In this document: one piece after another, positions 24,986 to 32,953 of the stretch | Layout: each line of letters begins with the position of its first letter | Position numbering within the stretch: position 1 is the stretch's first letter | Source of the DNA: Pseudomonadota bacterium | GTDB lineage: Bacteria; Pseudomonadota; Gammaproteobacteria; Steroidobacterales; Steroidobacteraceae | Assembly (NCBI GenBank): GCA_023433705.1 | Contig: JAEYUC010000006.1 | Span: 1-44,055 of the forward strand | Direction of reading: 5' to 3' | DNA length: 44,055 bases | Notes under the pieces: model-generated | Told to the model about the DNA's origin: nothing | Databases searched by the model: none | The model's input: only the letters and a program-made list of their open reading frames with translations | Made by a program: the position numbers and the translations under genes

Positions 24986-25507
24986 ATGTCGATTACTCCA
25001 ACTGAAAGATTGCGGTTCGTGACGCTCGAAGAGCGCCACCGGCGCGCGCTTGCGGCGGGCAAATCCGAACTCGCGCGCCTGCTCGGCGTCGCATTGCCCG
25101 AAGCATGGCCCGAGTTTCCCGAAGCGTTCGCGCCGGCGCCCGCGGACGTCGTGCCCAACCCGACGCAGTGGAACGGCTATTTGTTGATCGATCGGGGGTT
25201 CATCGATCCGGCCGTCGCCACGCTGGTCGGCAATGGCGGTTTTCATGGCCCGCCGAACGATCTCGGCGAGGTCGAGATCGGCTACGAGGTCGCGGGAGAA
25301 TTCCGCAACCGGGGTTACGCCACCGAGGCGGTACGCGGCTTCGTGAATTTCGCGTTCTCCGATGCGGACGTCCGGGCCGTCGTGGCGCACACGCTGGCGG
25401 AGAAGAACGCGTCGAACTCCGTGCTCACGCGCGTCGGATTCAAGTGTGTCGCGGAGCTCGCGAACGACGAAGTTGGCCGCGTGTGGCGCTGGACGCTGGC
25501 CCGCTGA
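24986..25507 (+). CDS. GNAT-family N-acetyltransferase
   Basis: 173 aa from ATG 24986. RimJ/RimL-type acetyltransferase: MSITPTERLRFVTLEERH, then GEVEIGYEVAGEFRNRGYATEAVRGFVNFAF, which contains the acetyl-CoA pyrophosphate-binding R-N-R-G-Y-A pattern, and NASNSVLTRVGFKCVAEL near the C-terminus. The acceptor is unknown. It lies 18 bp after rhaK; it may be read through from that operon but has no obvious link to rhamnose. Confidence 0.85.
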   Translation: MSITPTERLRFVTLEERHRRALAAGKSELARLLGVALPEAWPEFPEAFAPAPADVVPNPTQWNGYLLIDRGFIDPAVATLVGNGGFHGPPNDLGEVEIGYEVAGEFRNRGYATEAVRGFVNFAFSDADVRAVVAHTLAEKNASNSVLTRVGFKCVAELANDEVGRVWRWTLAR

Positions 25508-25521
25508 CCCCGATGCGACGG

Positions 25522-25541
25522 ATTCGCATTGGCATTCGCAT
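25522..25541 (+). repeat. Direct repeat upstream of the ferritin-like gene
   Basis: ATTCGCAT occurs at 25522-25529 and 25534-25541, 12 bp apart start to start (about one helical turn), in the 97-bp gap before the ferritin-like gene. Possible regulator site; the regulator is unknown. Confidence 0.3.
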
Positions 25542-25604
25542 GTCTGAAATCGGTGCGGGGCTCGACTACCATGCCGCCCGACGTTTAAGGCGAGGAGCCC
25601 GGAC

Positions 25605-26063
25605 ATGAACGATTCGACGATGGACCCCCAGCTGACGCAGAAGGTGATCGACGCCCTGAACCGCATCCTCGAGCTCGAACTCGCGGGCGTGGTGCGCTAC
25701 ATGCACTACAGCTTCATGATCTTCGGGCACAACCGCATCCCGATCGTCGCGTGGCTGCGCGAGCAGGGCACCGAATCGAACGCGCACGCCGTGCTCGCCG
25801 GCGAGCACATCACCGCGCTCGGCGGCCATCCGTCGCTCAAGATCGGTCCGCTGCTCGAAACGCACCAGCACGACGTCAACGAGATCCTCAAGGAAGCGCA
25901 CGACCACGAGAAGGAAGGTCTCGACTCGTATTACGCGCTGCTCACGCTCGTCGAGGGCAAGAGCATCCTGCTCGAGGAATACGCGCGGGACCAGATCGCG
26001 GCCGAGGAAATGCACCTCGCGGACATCCGCAAGATGATGCGCAAGCCGGGATCGATCAGGTAG
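25605..26063 (+). CDS. Ferritin-like / bacterioferritin-type protein
   Basis: 152 aa, ATG with gcgaggagcc upstream. Four-helix ferritin fold: LNRILELELAGVVRYMHYSF (Glu25 corresponds to the first ferroxidase Glu), EQGTESNAHAVLAGEHITALGG, HDHEKEGLDSYYALL and EYARDQIAAEEMHLADIRKMM (Glu and His of the second site). In E. coli Bfr the first E-x-x-H ligand pair is Glu51/His54; here the spacing is E57-x-x-x-H61, so one ligand is shifted. It may store iron, protect DNA, or belong to a related family. It lies beside the haem genes. Confidence 0.8.
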   Translation: MNDSTMDPQLTQKVIDALNRILELELAGVVRYMHYSFMIFGHNRIPIVAWLREQGTESNAHAVLAGEHITALGGHPSLKIGPLLETHQHDVNEILKEAHDHEKEGLDSYYALLTLVEGKSILLEEYARDQIAAEEMHLADIRKMMRKPGSIR

Positions 26064-26065
26064 AA

Positions 26066-26812
26066 CTAGCTACTCTGCGCCGCGGCGCCGCGCTCGAGGA
26101 AACGCAGCGACCATTCGAGCGGCGTCTCCGCGTCGTGTTTGTAGGCGCGCCGCCAGGCCGGCGGCGCGGATTCCTGCCAGGCGCGCATCGTCGAGCCGCC
26201 GATCAGGACCACCGGACCGGGCGGTAGTTCGAAGCCGCGCGCCGCGGCGAAGTTCTCGATCGCCGAGGGACTCCAGAACGCGTAACCCGGTGGCGGGCGA
26301 TCGCCCTCGCGCAACGCCGCGAGCTCCTGCGCGAGATTCGCGGGCGCCGAGGTCGAGTAGACAGCCTTCGTGAACACGCGCAGCCGTTCGCCGAGGATCG
26401 CGACCGCGGCGAGGTGTTCCGGCTGGCGCAGGGCCGCGTCGCTCGTCGGATAGAAAAGTTCGCTGCCCGACGCAATCGCCTTCGAATCGACCACCGCGCG
26501 CGCGAGATCGCGCACGCCGCCGTGCGCCGTGAGCGCGACGCGGATGCCGCGGGCCTCGAGCGTCGCCGATGTCGTGGGAGCGATTGCGGCCACGAACGTT
26601 CCTTGCGGCACTTCGACGCGCGCGGCCGCCGCGCGGCTCGTGACGAACAGCAGCGCGGGACCCGAGGCGCCGATCTGCCGCAGCTCCGGCCAGTCGTGCC
26701 ACTGGTGCTCGATGCAGGGAATCGCGAGCGCGGCGAATCCCTGGCGCCGCAGCTGGATGACGACGCTGTCGGCGTGCGGTTGCGATTTCGTGATGACCCA
26801 GGTGTACGGCAA
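26066..26812 (-). CDS. hemD: Uroporphyrinogen-III synthase
   Basis: 248 aa, ATG start. HemD is poorly conserved, but the two-domain pattern is visible: YTWVITKSQPHADSVVIQLRRQGFAALAIPCIEHQ at the N-terminus, ALLFVTSRAAAARV, the linker with FVAAIAPTTSATLEARGIRV, then LFYPTSDAALRQPEHLAA and the C-terminal YAFWSPSAIENFAA and VVLIGGSTMRAW (usual Gx-T near the end). It cyclises hydroxymethylbilane to uroporphyrinogen III, the step between HemC and HemE. It is transcribed away from the main haem operon and shares its upstream region with hemE. Confidence 0.82.
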   Translation of the reverse strand: MPYTWVITKSQPHADSVVIQLRRQGFAALAIPCIEHQWHDWPELRQIGASGPALLFVTSRAAAARVEVPQGTFVAAIAPTTSATLEARGIRVALTAHGGVRDLARAVVDSKAIASGSELFYPTSDAALRQPEHLAAVAILGERLRVFTKAVYSTSAPANLAQELAALREGDRPPPGYAFWSPSAIENFAAARGFELPPGPVVLIGGSTMRAWQESAPPAWRRAYKHDAETPLEWSLRFLERGAAAQSS

Positions 26813-26864
26813 GGCAGGCTCCGCCGCGGATGTTAGCCGCGCCGCGCCCGATGAGGGTCCGCCG

Positions 26865-26880
26865 TGACACAGCTGTGACA
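26865..26880. promoter_or_regulatory. Palindrome between hemD and hemE
   Basis: TGACACAGCTGTGACA pairs at seven of eight positions about its centre (26872/26873). It lies in the 125-bp divergent region, 53 bp from hemD and 58 bp from hemE, where a shared operator would sit. Regulator unknown. Confidence 0.4.
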
Positions 26881-26937
26881 GATAACGTGGCCTCCAGGCA
26901 TACGCTATCCACTGATTCCATTGGAGTTTGGCTTCCC

Positions 26938-27972
26938 ATGCAGTCGCGTCAGCGATTCCTGGCGGCGCTGCGCGGTGACGCGCTCGACCGTCCCCCCGTT
27001 TGGCTCATGCGCCAGGCCGGCCGTTACTTGCCGGGTTATCGCGCGCTGCGCGCCGAACACAGCTTCTGGGACGTGTGCCAGAACCCCGAGCTCTCCACGC
27101 GCGCGGCGCTCGAGCCGCTGGATCGCTACAAGCTCGACGCGGCCATCGTGTTCTCCGACATCCTCGTCATCCCGCTCGCGATGGGATTAGGGGTGAGCTT
27201 CGGTCCCGGCGAGGGTCCGCGCATCGCGCGGCCGCTGCGCACCGGCGCGGACTTCGATGCCTGGCAGACGGACGGCGTGCTCGATCGCATTGCCTACCTG
27301 CCGCGCGCGGTCGCGCACCTCAAGCAGACGCTGAACGACCGTTACGGGATCCTCGGCTTCGCCGGCGCGCCGTTCACGCTGTTCGCATACTGCGTCGAAG
27401 GCGGCGGCAGCGAGGATTTTCGCGAAGCACGCACGCTCATGCATCGCGATCCCGCGCTCGCGAAGCGTGCCTTGTTCACGATTGCCGATGTCGTCGCGGA
27501 CCTGCTGCTGGCACAGGTCGATGCGGGCGCGGATGCGGTGCAGTTGTTCGACTCTTGGGGTGGTTTGCTCGCGCCCGACGAATACCGCGACTTCGCGCTG
27601 CCGGCCTTGCAACGCATCACGGCGAAGCTGAATGCCCGCAAGGTGCCGACGCTGTTGTTCGTCCGCGGCGGTCATCACCTGTTGCCGCTGCTCGGCGAGA
27701 GCGGCGTCACCGGTTTTTCGCTCGACTGGCGCACCGAGTGGGACGTCGCGCGCAAGATGTATCCGGAGCACGTCCTGCAGGGAAACATCGATCCGGTATT
27801 GTTGTTAGGCAGCGCGGACGTGATCCGCGCGCGCACGCGTGCGCTCCTCGAAACGATGAAAAACACGACCGGCGGTCGGCACTGCATCCTCAACCTCGGC
27901 CACGGCATCCTGCCGGGCACGCCGCCTGAAACGGTGGCGGCGCTGGTCGATACCGCGGCGGAATTCGCTTAA
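26938..27972 (+). CDS. hemE: Uroporphyrinogen decarboxylase
   Basis: 344 aa; ATG 26938 with ggag upstream gives the usual N-terminus MQSRQRFLAALRGDALDRPPVWLMRQAGRYLPGY. Active-site elements are RQAGRYLP (Arg cluster), AAIVFSDILVIPLAMG (catalytic Asp), GFAGAPFTLFAYCVEGGGS, VQLFDSWGGLL and LNLGHGILPGTPPE. It decarboxylates uroporphyrinogen III to coproporphyrinogen III. It is the first gene of the operon running to hemJ; hemA follows after ten bases. Confidence 0.96.
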   Translation: MQSRQRFLAALRGDALDRPPVWLMRQAGRYLPGYRALRAEHSFWDVCQNPELSTRAALEPLDRYKLDAAIVFSDILVIPLAMGLGVSFGPGEGPRIARPLRTGADFDAWQTDGVLDRIAYLPRAVAHLKQTLNDRYGILGFAGAPFTLFAYCVEGGGSEDFREARTLMHRDPALAKRALFTIADVVADLLLAQVDAGADAVQLFDSWGGLLAPDEYRDFALPALQRITAKLNARKVPTLLFVRGGHHLLPLLGESGVTGFSLDWRTEWDVARKMYPEHVLQGNIDPVLLLGSADVIRARTRALLETMKNTTGGRHCILNLGHGILPGTPPETVAALVDTAAEFA

Positions 27973-27982
27973 GGAAGCGAAC

Positions 27983-29056
27983 ATGATTCCCCTGGCCCTG
28001 GTCGGCATGAGTTATCGCGAGGCGCCCTCCGCGGTGCGCGCCGCGCTGGCCGCGTTCGACCTCGGCAAGGACGGTCCCTCACGGCAACTCCTCGCGGCGG
28101 GCGAGATCACCGGTGTCGTGCGCATCGAAAGCTGCGCGCGCGTCGAGTGGATGCTCGCGTCGCCGCGGCCTGCATGGGCGGCGGAGCTGTTCAGCGCGGC
28201 GCTCATCGGCGCGGAAGGCAACCCGGACGGATTGCGGCCGCGGTCGCGTCACGGCGCCGCTGCGGTCGGTGGGCTGCTGCGCGTCGCCGCGGGACTCGAT
28301 TCGGTCGCACAGGGCGAGCACGCCATCGGCAACCAGGTACTGCGCTCGTTCGAGCGCGCGCACGAGGCTGGAACGATGTGCCGCAACCTGCACGTAGTCT
28401 GGCGCGGCGTCGGCGAGATGCTGAATCGCGCGCGGCGCATCCTGCCGCAGGGCCGCACGGGCGGCGTACAGGCGCTGGTCGTGCAGCGGCTCGATGCTGT
28501 GCCGCGCGGCGCGCCGATCGCGGTGTTCGGTCTCGGAGAAATCGGCCGCGCGATGTTGCGCGCGCTTGCCGACGCGGGATTCACCGCGGTCGAGAGTTTC
28601 AATCGCGCCAGCATGCGGGCGTTTGAAGGCGCCGTGGAGCGCGCGCACACGGTGATCGTCTGCTCGGGTGCTCCGCACGCCTGGCTCACACTGCCGCCGG
28701 GAAACGACCGGCAGGTCTTCGATCTCGGCAGCCCGCTGCAGGTCGTGTCCGCGCCGGGCTGGCGCCTCACGGCGCTCGACGAATTGCTCGATGCGCACGG
28801 AGCCGTGTTGCCCGAGGAACAATACGCCGCGCTCGACGCCGAATGCGCGGCCAGCGCGGAGCGCGTCTGCCAGGCGCTGCTGGCGCCGCCACCGCGCGAT
28901 ACGCTGGCCGCGATGACCGCGATGCGCACGGAGTTCATGCAGAACAAACTACCTGGATTGCTCGAAGGGCTGCCGCCGCAACGCGCGCGCAAGCTCACCT
29001 CGGAGGTCAACGCGATGCTGCACGAGTTCATCCGCGCCGCGAAGGAAACACAATGA
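27983..29056 (+). CDS. hemA: Glutamyl-tRNA reductase, atypical
   Basis: 357 aa, ATG start. The fold order is kept: N-terminal ALVGMSYREAPSAVRAAL, the catalytic-Cys segment RIESCARVEW (Cys51), GLLRVAAGLDSVAQGEHAIGNQVL, the NADPH domain PIAVFGLGEIGRAMLRALADAGF and a short helical C-terminus. It makes glutamate-1-semialdehyde from Glu-tRNA, the substrate of HemL encoded two genes downstream. It is odd in several ways: usual STCNRTE is ESCARVE, the position of E. coli His99 is Gly, GEPQILGQ is GEHAIGNQ, and it is about 60 residues shorter than E. coli HemA. It is either a divergent true HemA or a specialised paralogue. Confidence 0.78.
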   Translation: MIPLALVGMSYREAPSAVRAALAAFDLGKDGPSRQLLAAGEITGVVRIESCARVEWMLASPRPAWAAELFSAALIGAEGNPDGLRPRSRHGAAAVGGLLRVAAGLDSVAQGEHAIGNQVLRSFERAHEAGTMCRNLHVVWRGVGEMLNRARRILPQGRTGGVQALVVQRLDAVPRGAPIAVFGLGEIGRAMLRALADAGFTAVESFNRASMRAFEGAVERAHTVIVCSGAPHAWLTLPPGNDRQVFDLGSPLQVVSAPGWRLTALDELLDAHGAVLPEEQYAALDAECAASAERVCQALLAPPPRDTLAAMTAMRTEFMQNKLPGLLEGLPPQRARKLTSEVNAMLHEFIRAAKETQ

Positions 29057-30021
29057 GCGGGCGAGTGATCGGCAGCCGCGGCAGCGACCTCGCGCTCTGG
29101 CAATCTCGCACGGTGCTCGCGGCGCTGCGCGCGGCGGCGCCCGCGGCCGCGTGGCAGTCCGACATCACGGTCGTCACGACGCGCGGCGACGTCGACACGT
29201 CGCCATACCTCGCGGGCGGCGTGCAGAAGGGCTTCTTCACCAAGGAGCTCGAGTACGCCTTGCTCGACAAGCGCATCGATCTCGTCGTGCACTCGCTCAA
29301 GGATCTGCCGACCGCTTCGCCGGCCGGACTCACCAACCTGACCGTTCTCCCGCGCGCGAACCCGGCCGACTGGCTGCTCATCCGCCGCGAATTCCACGAG
29401 CCGCGCAGCGATGGCGTCCTGCCGCTCGTGCGCGGCACGCGCGTGGGCGCCTCGTCGCTGCGTCGTGGCGCGCTGATCGCGCGCTTCGCGCCCCAGGCCA
29501 CCGCGGTGCCGCTGCGTGGCAACGTTCCGACCCGCGTGCGCAAGCTTTCCGAGCAGGACGGCGTCGACGCGATCATCCTCGCCGCGGCGGGGCTGAGCCG
29601 CCTCGCGCTGGATCTGTCGGCCTTCGTCGTCATCGAGCTCGCGCCCGAATGGTGGGTGCCGGCGCCCGGGCAGGGCGCGCTCGCGGCGCAATGCCGCGCG
29701 GACGATGGCGACATCGCCGCGCAGGCCGGTTTGCTCACGGATCCCGCCTGTTTCACCGCGACGCACTGGGAGCGTGAGTTCCTGCGCGTCATCGAGGGCG
29801 GCTGCTCCACTCCTTTCGGCTGCTACGTCGTCGGCGGGCGTGCTCACCTGGGTATCGCCACCGAGCGCGGCTGGAACGCGCGCAGCATCGAACTACCGCA
29901 AGCATTCTCAGAGGACTCACAACGTGAATCATTCATCCGCGGAGCCGTCGCCGGCTGCAGGCCAGTCGAACTCTCAGAAACTGACGCTCGCGCGCTCGGC
30001 CGAGCTGTACTCGCGCGCTGA
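29053..30021 (+). CDS. hemC: Hydroxymethylbilane synthase (porphobilinogen deaminase)
   Basis: 322 aa, start overlapping the hemA stop (ATGA). Motifs: IGSRGSDLALWQS, the GDVDTSPY region, GFFTKELEYALLDKRIDLVVHSLKDLPT with catalytic Asp84, RVGASSLRRGALIARFAP, LRGNVPTRVRKL and EREFLRVIEGGCSTPFG, whose Cys251 carries the dipyrromethane cofactor. It joins four porphobilinogens. The gene for porphobilinogen synthase (hemB) is not in the window. Its last 98 bases overlap the start of hemL in another frame. Confidence 0.96.
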   Translation: MSGRVIGSRGSDLALWQSRTVLAALRAAAPAAAWQSDITVVTTRGDVDTSPYLAGGVQKGFFTKELEYALLDKRIDLVVHSLKDLPTASPAGLTNLTVLPRANPADWLLIRREFHEPRSDGVLPLVRGTRVGASSLRRGALIARFAPQATAVPLRGNVPTRVRKLSEQDGVDAIILAAAGLSRLALDLSAFVVIELAPEWWVPAPGQGALAAQCRADDGDIAAQAGLLTDPACFTATHWEREFLRVIEGGCSTPFGCYVVGGRAHLGIATERGWNARSIELPQAFSEDSQRESFIRGAVAGCRPVELSETDARALGRAVLAR

Positions 30022-31264
30022 GAAGCTGATTCCGGCGGGCGTCTCGAGCCCGGTCCGCGCTTTCCGCAAGGTGGGCGGAACGCCGGTGTTCTTCAAGGAA
30101 GCGCGCGGCGCCCACGCCGTCGACGAGGACGGCAACCGCTACCTCGACTTCTGCATGGCCTGGGGTCCGCTGATCCTCGGACATGCGCATCCGCGCGTGA
30201 TCGACGCCGTGCAGCGCGCGGTGACCGACGGTCTCGCGTTCGGCACCGCGCATCGCGGCGAGGGTGAGCTCGCCGAGCGCGTGCTCGCGGCCTATCCCTA
30301 CGCGCAGCTCGTGCGTTTCGTCGTGAGCGGCACAGAAGCGGTCGCGACCGCGGTGCGCATCGCGCGCGCCTCGAACGGCCGGCGCCGCATCCTCAAGTTC
30401 GACGGTTGCTACCACGGTCACGTCGATTCGCTGATGGTGAAGGCGGGCAGTGGAGTGATCACGCAGGGCCTCGCCGACAGCGCGGGCGTGCCCGAGAAAG
30501 TGGCGGCCGACACGCTCGTGATCCCGCTCGGCGACATCGCCGCGCTCGAACAGGCGTTTCGCGAGCAGGGCAAGGAAATCGCCGCGGCGATCATCGAGCC
30601 GGTGCCGGCCAACAACGGCCTGCTCGTGCAGTCGCGCGAATGGCTCGCGAAGCTGCGCGAGCTGACCCGCGCGAACGGCACGGTACTGATCTTCGACGAA
30701 GTGATCACCGGCTTCCGGTTCGGCTACCACGGTTACGACAAGGTCGTCGGCATCGAGCCCGACCTCACGACGCTCGGCAAGATCGTCGGCGGCGGCATGC
30801 CCGTCGCCGCGGTGCTGGGCCGCCGCGAACTGCTGCAGCAGCTCGCGCCGCTCGGGCCTGTCTACCAGGCGGGCACGATGGCCGGAAACCCAGTGTGCCT
30901 CGCGGCCGGCATCGCGACGCTCACCGAGCTCGCGGAGGGCTCGGCCTACCGGCACATCGAGATGTTAGGCAGGCACCTGGATGCGGCGTATGCGAAGCAT
31001 GCGCTCAAGAGCCAGGCACAGTTGCCGCGCGTCGGTCCCATCGTCTGGCCGTATTTCGACGTTAAATCCCCGCTGCCGGTCGCGGCGTCGTCGATCTCCC
31101 CGGCCGCGATCCAGGAATATCACGGTCGTTATCGCGGCTGGCTGGCGCGCGGGGTCTACCTGCCGCCGTCGGCATACGAGGTCTGCTTCCTTTCCGCGGC
31201 TCACACCACCGCCGATATCGATACACTGCTCGACGTGCTGGTGACCGCCGACAAGGACGGATGA
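29924..31264 (+). CDS. hemL: Glutamate-1-semialdehyde 2,1-aminomutase
   Basis: 446 aa from GTG 29924, preceded by gagga at 29911-29915; no later start precedes the conserved LYSRAEKLIPAGVSSPVRAF. PLP fold-type I: DFCMAWGPLILGHAHP, FVVSGTEAVATAVRIARA, CYHGHVDSLMVKAGSG, IFDEVITGFRFG and the PLP-lysine segment LTTLGKIVGGGMPVAAVLG. It converts glutamate-1-semialdehyde to 5-aminolevulinate, completing the C5 pathway with HemA. It overlaps hemC by 98 bp and the following kinase gene by four bases. Confidence 0.94.
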   Translation: MNHSSAEPSPAAGQSNSQKLTLARSAELYSRAEKLIPAGVSSPVRAFRKVGGTPVFFKEARGAHAVDEDGNRYLDFCMAWGPLILGHAHPRVIDAVQRAVTDGLAFGTAHRGEGELAERVLAAYPYAQLVRFVVSGTEAVATAVRIARASNGRRRILKFDGCYHGHVDSLMVKAGSGVITQGLADSAGVPEKVAADTLVIPLGDIAALEQAFREQGKEIAAAIIEPVPANNGLLVQSREWLAKLRELTRANGTVLIFDEVITGFRFGYHGYDKVVGIEPDLTTLGKIVGGGMPVAAVLGRRELLQQLAPLGPVYQAGTMAGNPVCLAAGIATLTELAEGSAYRHIEMLGRHLDAAYAKHALKSQAQLPRVGPIVWPYFDVKSPLPVAASSISPAAIQEYHGRYRGWLARGVYLPPSAYEVCFLSAAHTTADIDTLLDVLVTADKDG

Positions 31265-32268
31265 GTCCGAACTTCCGCCAATGGTTCTCGGAACGCGTCG
31301 AGCTGATCGTGCTCGCCGTGACGATGTTGCTCACCGCCTCGCTCGTGGTCTGGTGGACCATCCTGCTGCGCGGCGCGATGAACAACATCGAGTCGCTCGA
31401 GCGCGCGCTGCTCGCGACCGAGACGCATCTGTCCGCGCCGGAAGTGGCGGAACGCGAGCTCGCGATCGTCGAACATCGCGATCGCCTTAACGTCATGCTG
31501 GTCGGCGAATCGACGCTGCTCGCGTTGCTGCTTTCGGGCAGCCTGGTCGTGCTGTTCGTGCTGGCGCAGCGGCGCAAGCAGCAGCGCGAAGACATGGAGA
31601 AGCTGCTGCAGTTCACGAGCCATGAGTTCAAGACGCCGGTCGCGGGAGTGAAGGGCCTCCTGCAGAGCCTCGCCATCGGCAGCATTCCCGACGCGCAACG
31701 CGCCGAGCTGATCCAGCTCGGGCAGCACGAATGCGACCGCCTCGAGCACCTCGCGGAGACGATCCTCGCGTACCAGCGCGCCATGTCGCGCGATCCGCGC
31801 GAAGGCGTCCAGCGCGTGGATGTCGCGCAGTTCGTCGCGGACCTGCTGGAACATCGCGCGCGCACGTCGAGCATCTCCGACGTCGAAGTCGAGACCGTCG
31901 ATCCGGTGCAAGTCATGGCCGACAAGGACGGGTTGCGCGTCATCCTCGAAAACCTGCTCGACAACGCGCACAAGTACGGGGGCGGCAAGGTGCAGCTCTC
32001 GGCCGCGGTGCGCGCCGGGCACTGGCATCTCGAGATCAGCGATCGCGGTCGTGGCTTTCCACCCGAAAGCGCCGAGAAATTGTTCGACGTCCACAATCGC
32101 GGCAGCGGCGATGGCGTGACGCACGGCGCGGGACTGGGTCTCGCGATCGCGCGGCAGCTCGCGCGGCGCATGGGCGGGGACATCAAGGCATTCAGCGCGG
32201 GCCCGGGCCTCGGGGCCATCTTCACGGTCACGCTGGGCCTCGCGCCACAGGAAGCCGCACATGGCTGA
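31261..32268 (+). CDS. Sensor histidine kinase embedded in the haem operon
   Basis: 335 aa, start overlapping hemL stop. Two membrane helices (about 14-36 and 80-102) enclose a ~45-residue extracytoplasmic loop with no recognisable sensor domain. The kinase core follows at once, without a HAMP: QFTSHEFKTPVAG with phospho-acceptor His121, NLLDNAHKYGG (N box), ISDRGRGFPPES (G1) and GAGLGLAIARQLARRMGG (G2). It overlaps its response regulator by eight bases. Its location inside the haem genes suggests a signal related to haem, iron or tetrapyrrole intermediates, but that is inference. Confidence 0.92.
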   Translation: MSPNFRQWFSERVELIVLAVTMLLTASLVVWWTILLRGAMNNIESLERALLATETHLSAPEVAERELAIVEHRDRLNVMLVGESTLLALLLSGSLVVLFVLAQRRKQQREDMEKLLQFTSHEFKTPVAGVKGLLQSLAIGSIPDAQRAELIQLGQHECDRLEHLAETILAYQRAMSRDPREGVQRVDVAQFVADLLEHRARTSSISDVEVETVDPVQVMADKDGLRVILENLLDNAHKYGGGKVQLSAAVRAGHWHLEISDRGRGFPPESAEKLFDVHNRGSGDGVTHGAGLGLAIARQLARRMGGDIKAFSAGPGLGAIFTVTLGLAPQEAAHG

Positions 32269-32953
32269 TCGCATCGCCATCGTCGAGGACGAACGCCTGG
32301 TGCGCGAGCTCGTCGCGGTGAACCTGCGGCACGCGGGATACGAGATCGCTGCGGCCGAGGATTTCGCGACGGGCAAGGAACTGCTCGCCAAGGGCGGCTA
32401 CGAACTCGCGATCCTCGACGTCATGCTGCCCGGCGGCGACGGGTTCGCGCTCACGCGTTACGCGCGCGACCTCGGCGTCACCGCGCCGATCATGATGCTC
32501 ACGGCCCGCAACGACACCACGTCGAAGGTGCGCGGACTCGACGCGGGCGCCGACGACTATCTACCCAAGCCCTTCGACGTGAACGAGCTGCTCGCGCGCG
32601 TGCGCGCGCTGTTGCGCCGCGCGGGCGGGCGGCCGGCGAGCGCGCCGCCGCGGCTGGCGTTCGCCTCGTACTGGGTGCGCTTCGATACCGGCCAGGCAAT
32701 GACCAACGAAGGCGAGGTCTCGCTGTCGGACAAGGAACTGCGCCTGATGGAAGTGTTCTCGGCGAACGAGAACCGCGCGCTCACGCGCACCGACCTGCTC
32801 GAGGAGGTGTGGGGCATGGACCAGTTCCCCACCGACCGCACCGTCGACAATTTCATCCTGCGGTTGCGCAAGCTGTTCGAGCCAGATCCTGAAAATCCGG
32901 TGCACATCGTCACATTGCGCGGACGCGGTTACCTGTTCAGGAGCGCGCCATGA
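32261..32953 (+). CDS. OmpR-family response regulator
   Basis: 230 aa. Receiver domain with acidic pair Glu9/Asp10, phospho-acceptor Asp53 in LAILDVMLPGGDG, Thr81 in MMLTARN and Lys103 in LPKPFDV. The C-terminal winged-helix domain has LSDKELRLMEVFSANENRALTRTDLLEEVWG and DRTVDNFILRLRKLFEPDPENPVHIVTLRGRGYLF. It is the partner of the kinase just upstream. Its stop overlaps the hemF start, so expression is tied to haem synthesis. The hemD-hemE palindrome is one possible target. Confidence 0.93.
   Translation: MADRIAIVEDERLVRELVAVNLRHAGYEIAAAEDFATGKELLAKGGYELAILDVMLPGGDGFALTRYARDLGVTAPIMMLTARNDTTSKVRGLDAGADDYLPKPFDVNELLARVRALLRRAGGRPASAPPRLAFASYWVRFDTGQAMTNEGEVSLSDKELRLMEVFSANENRALTRTDLLEEVWGMDQFPTDRTVDNFILRLRKLFEPDPENPVHIVTLRGRGYLFRSAP

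Noticed and set aside
28110..28123. ACCGGTGTCGT in hemA resembling the pectin operator
   Set aside because: It lies within coding sequence, far from a start, and has a mismatch in the conserved right half.
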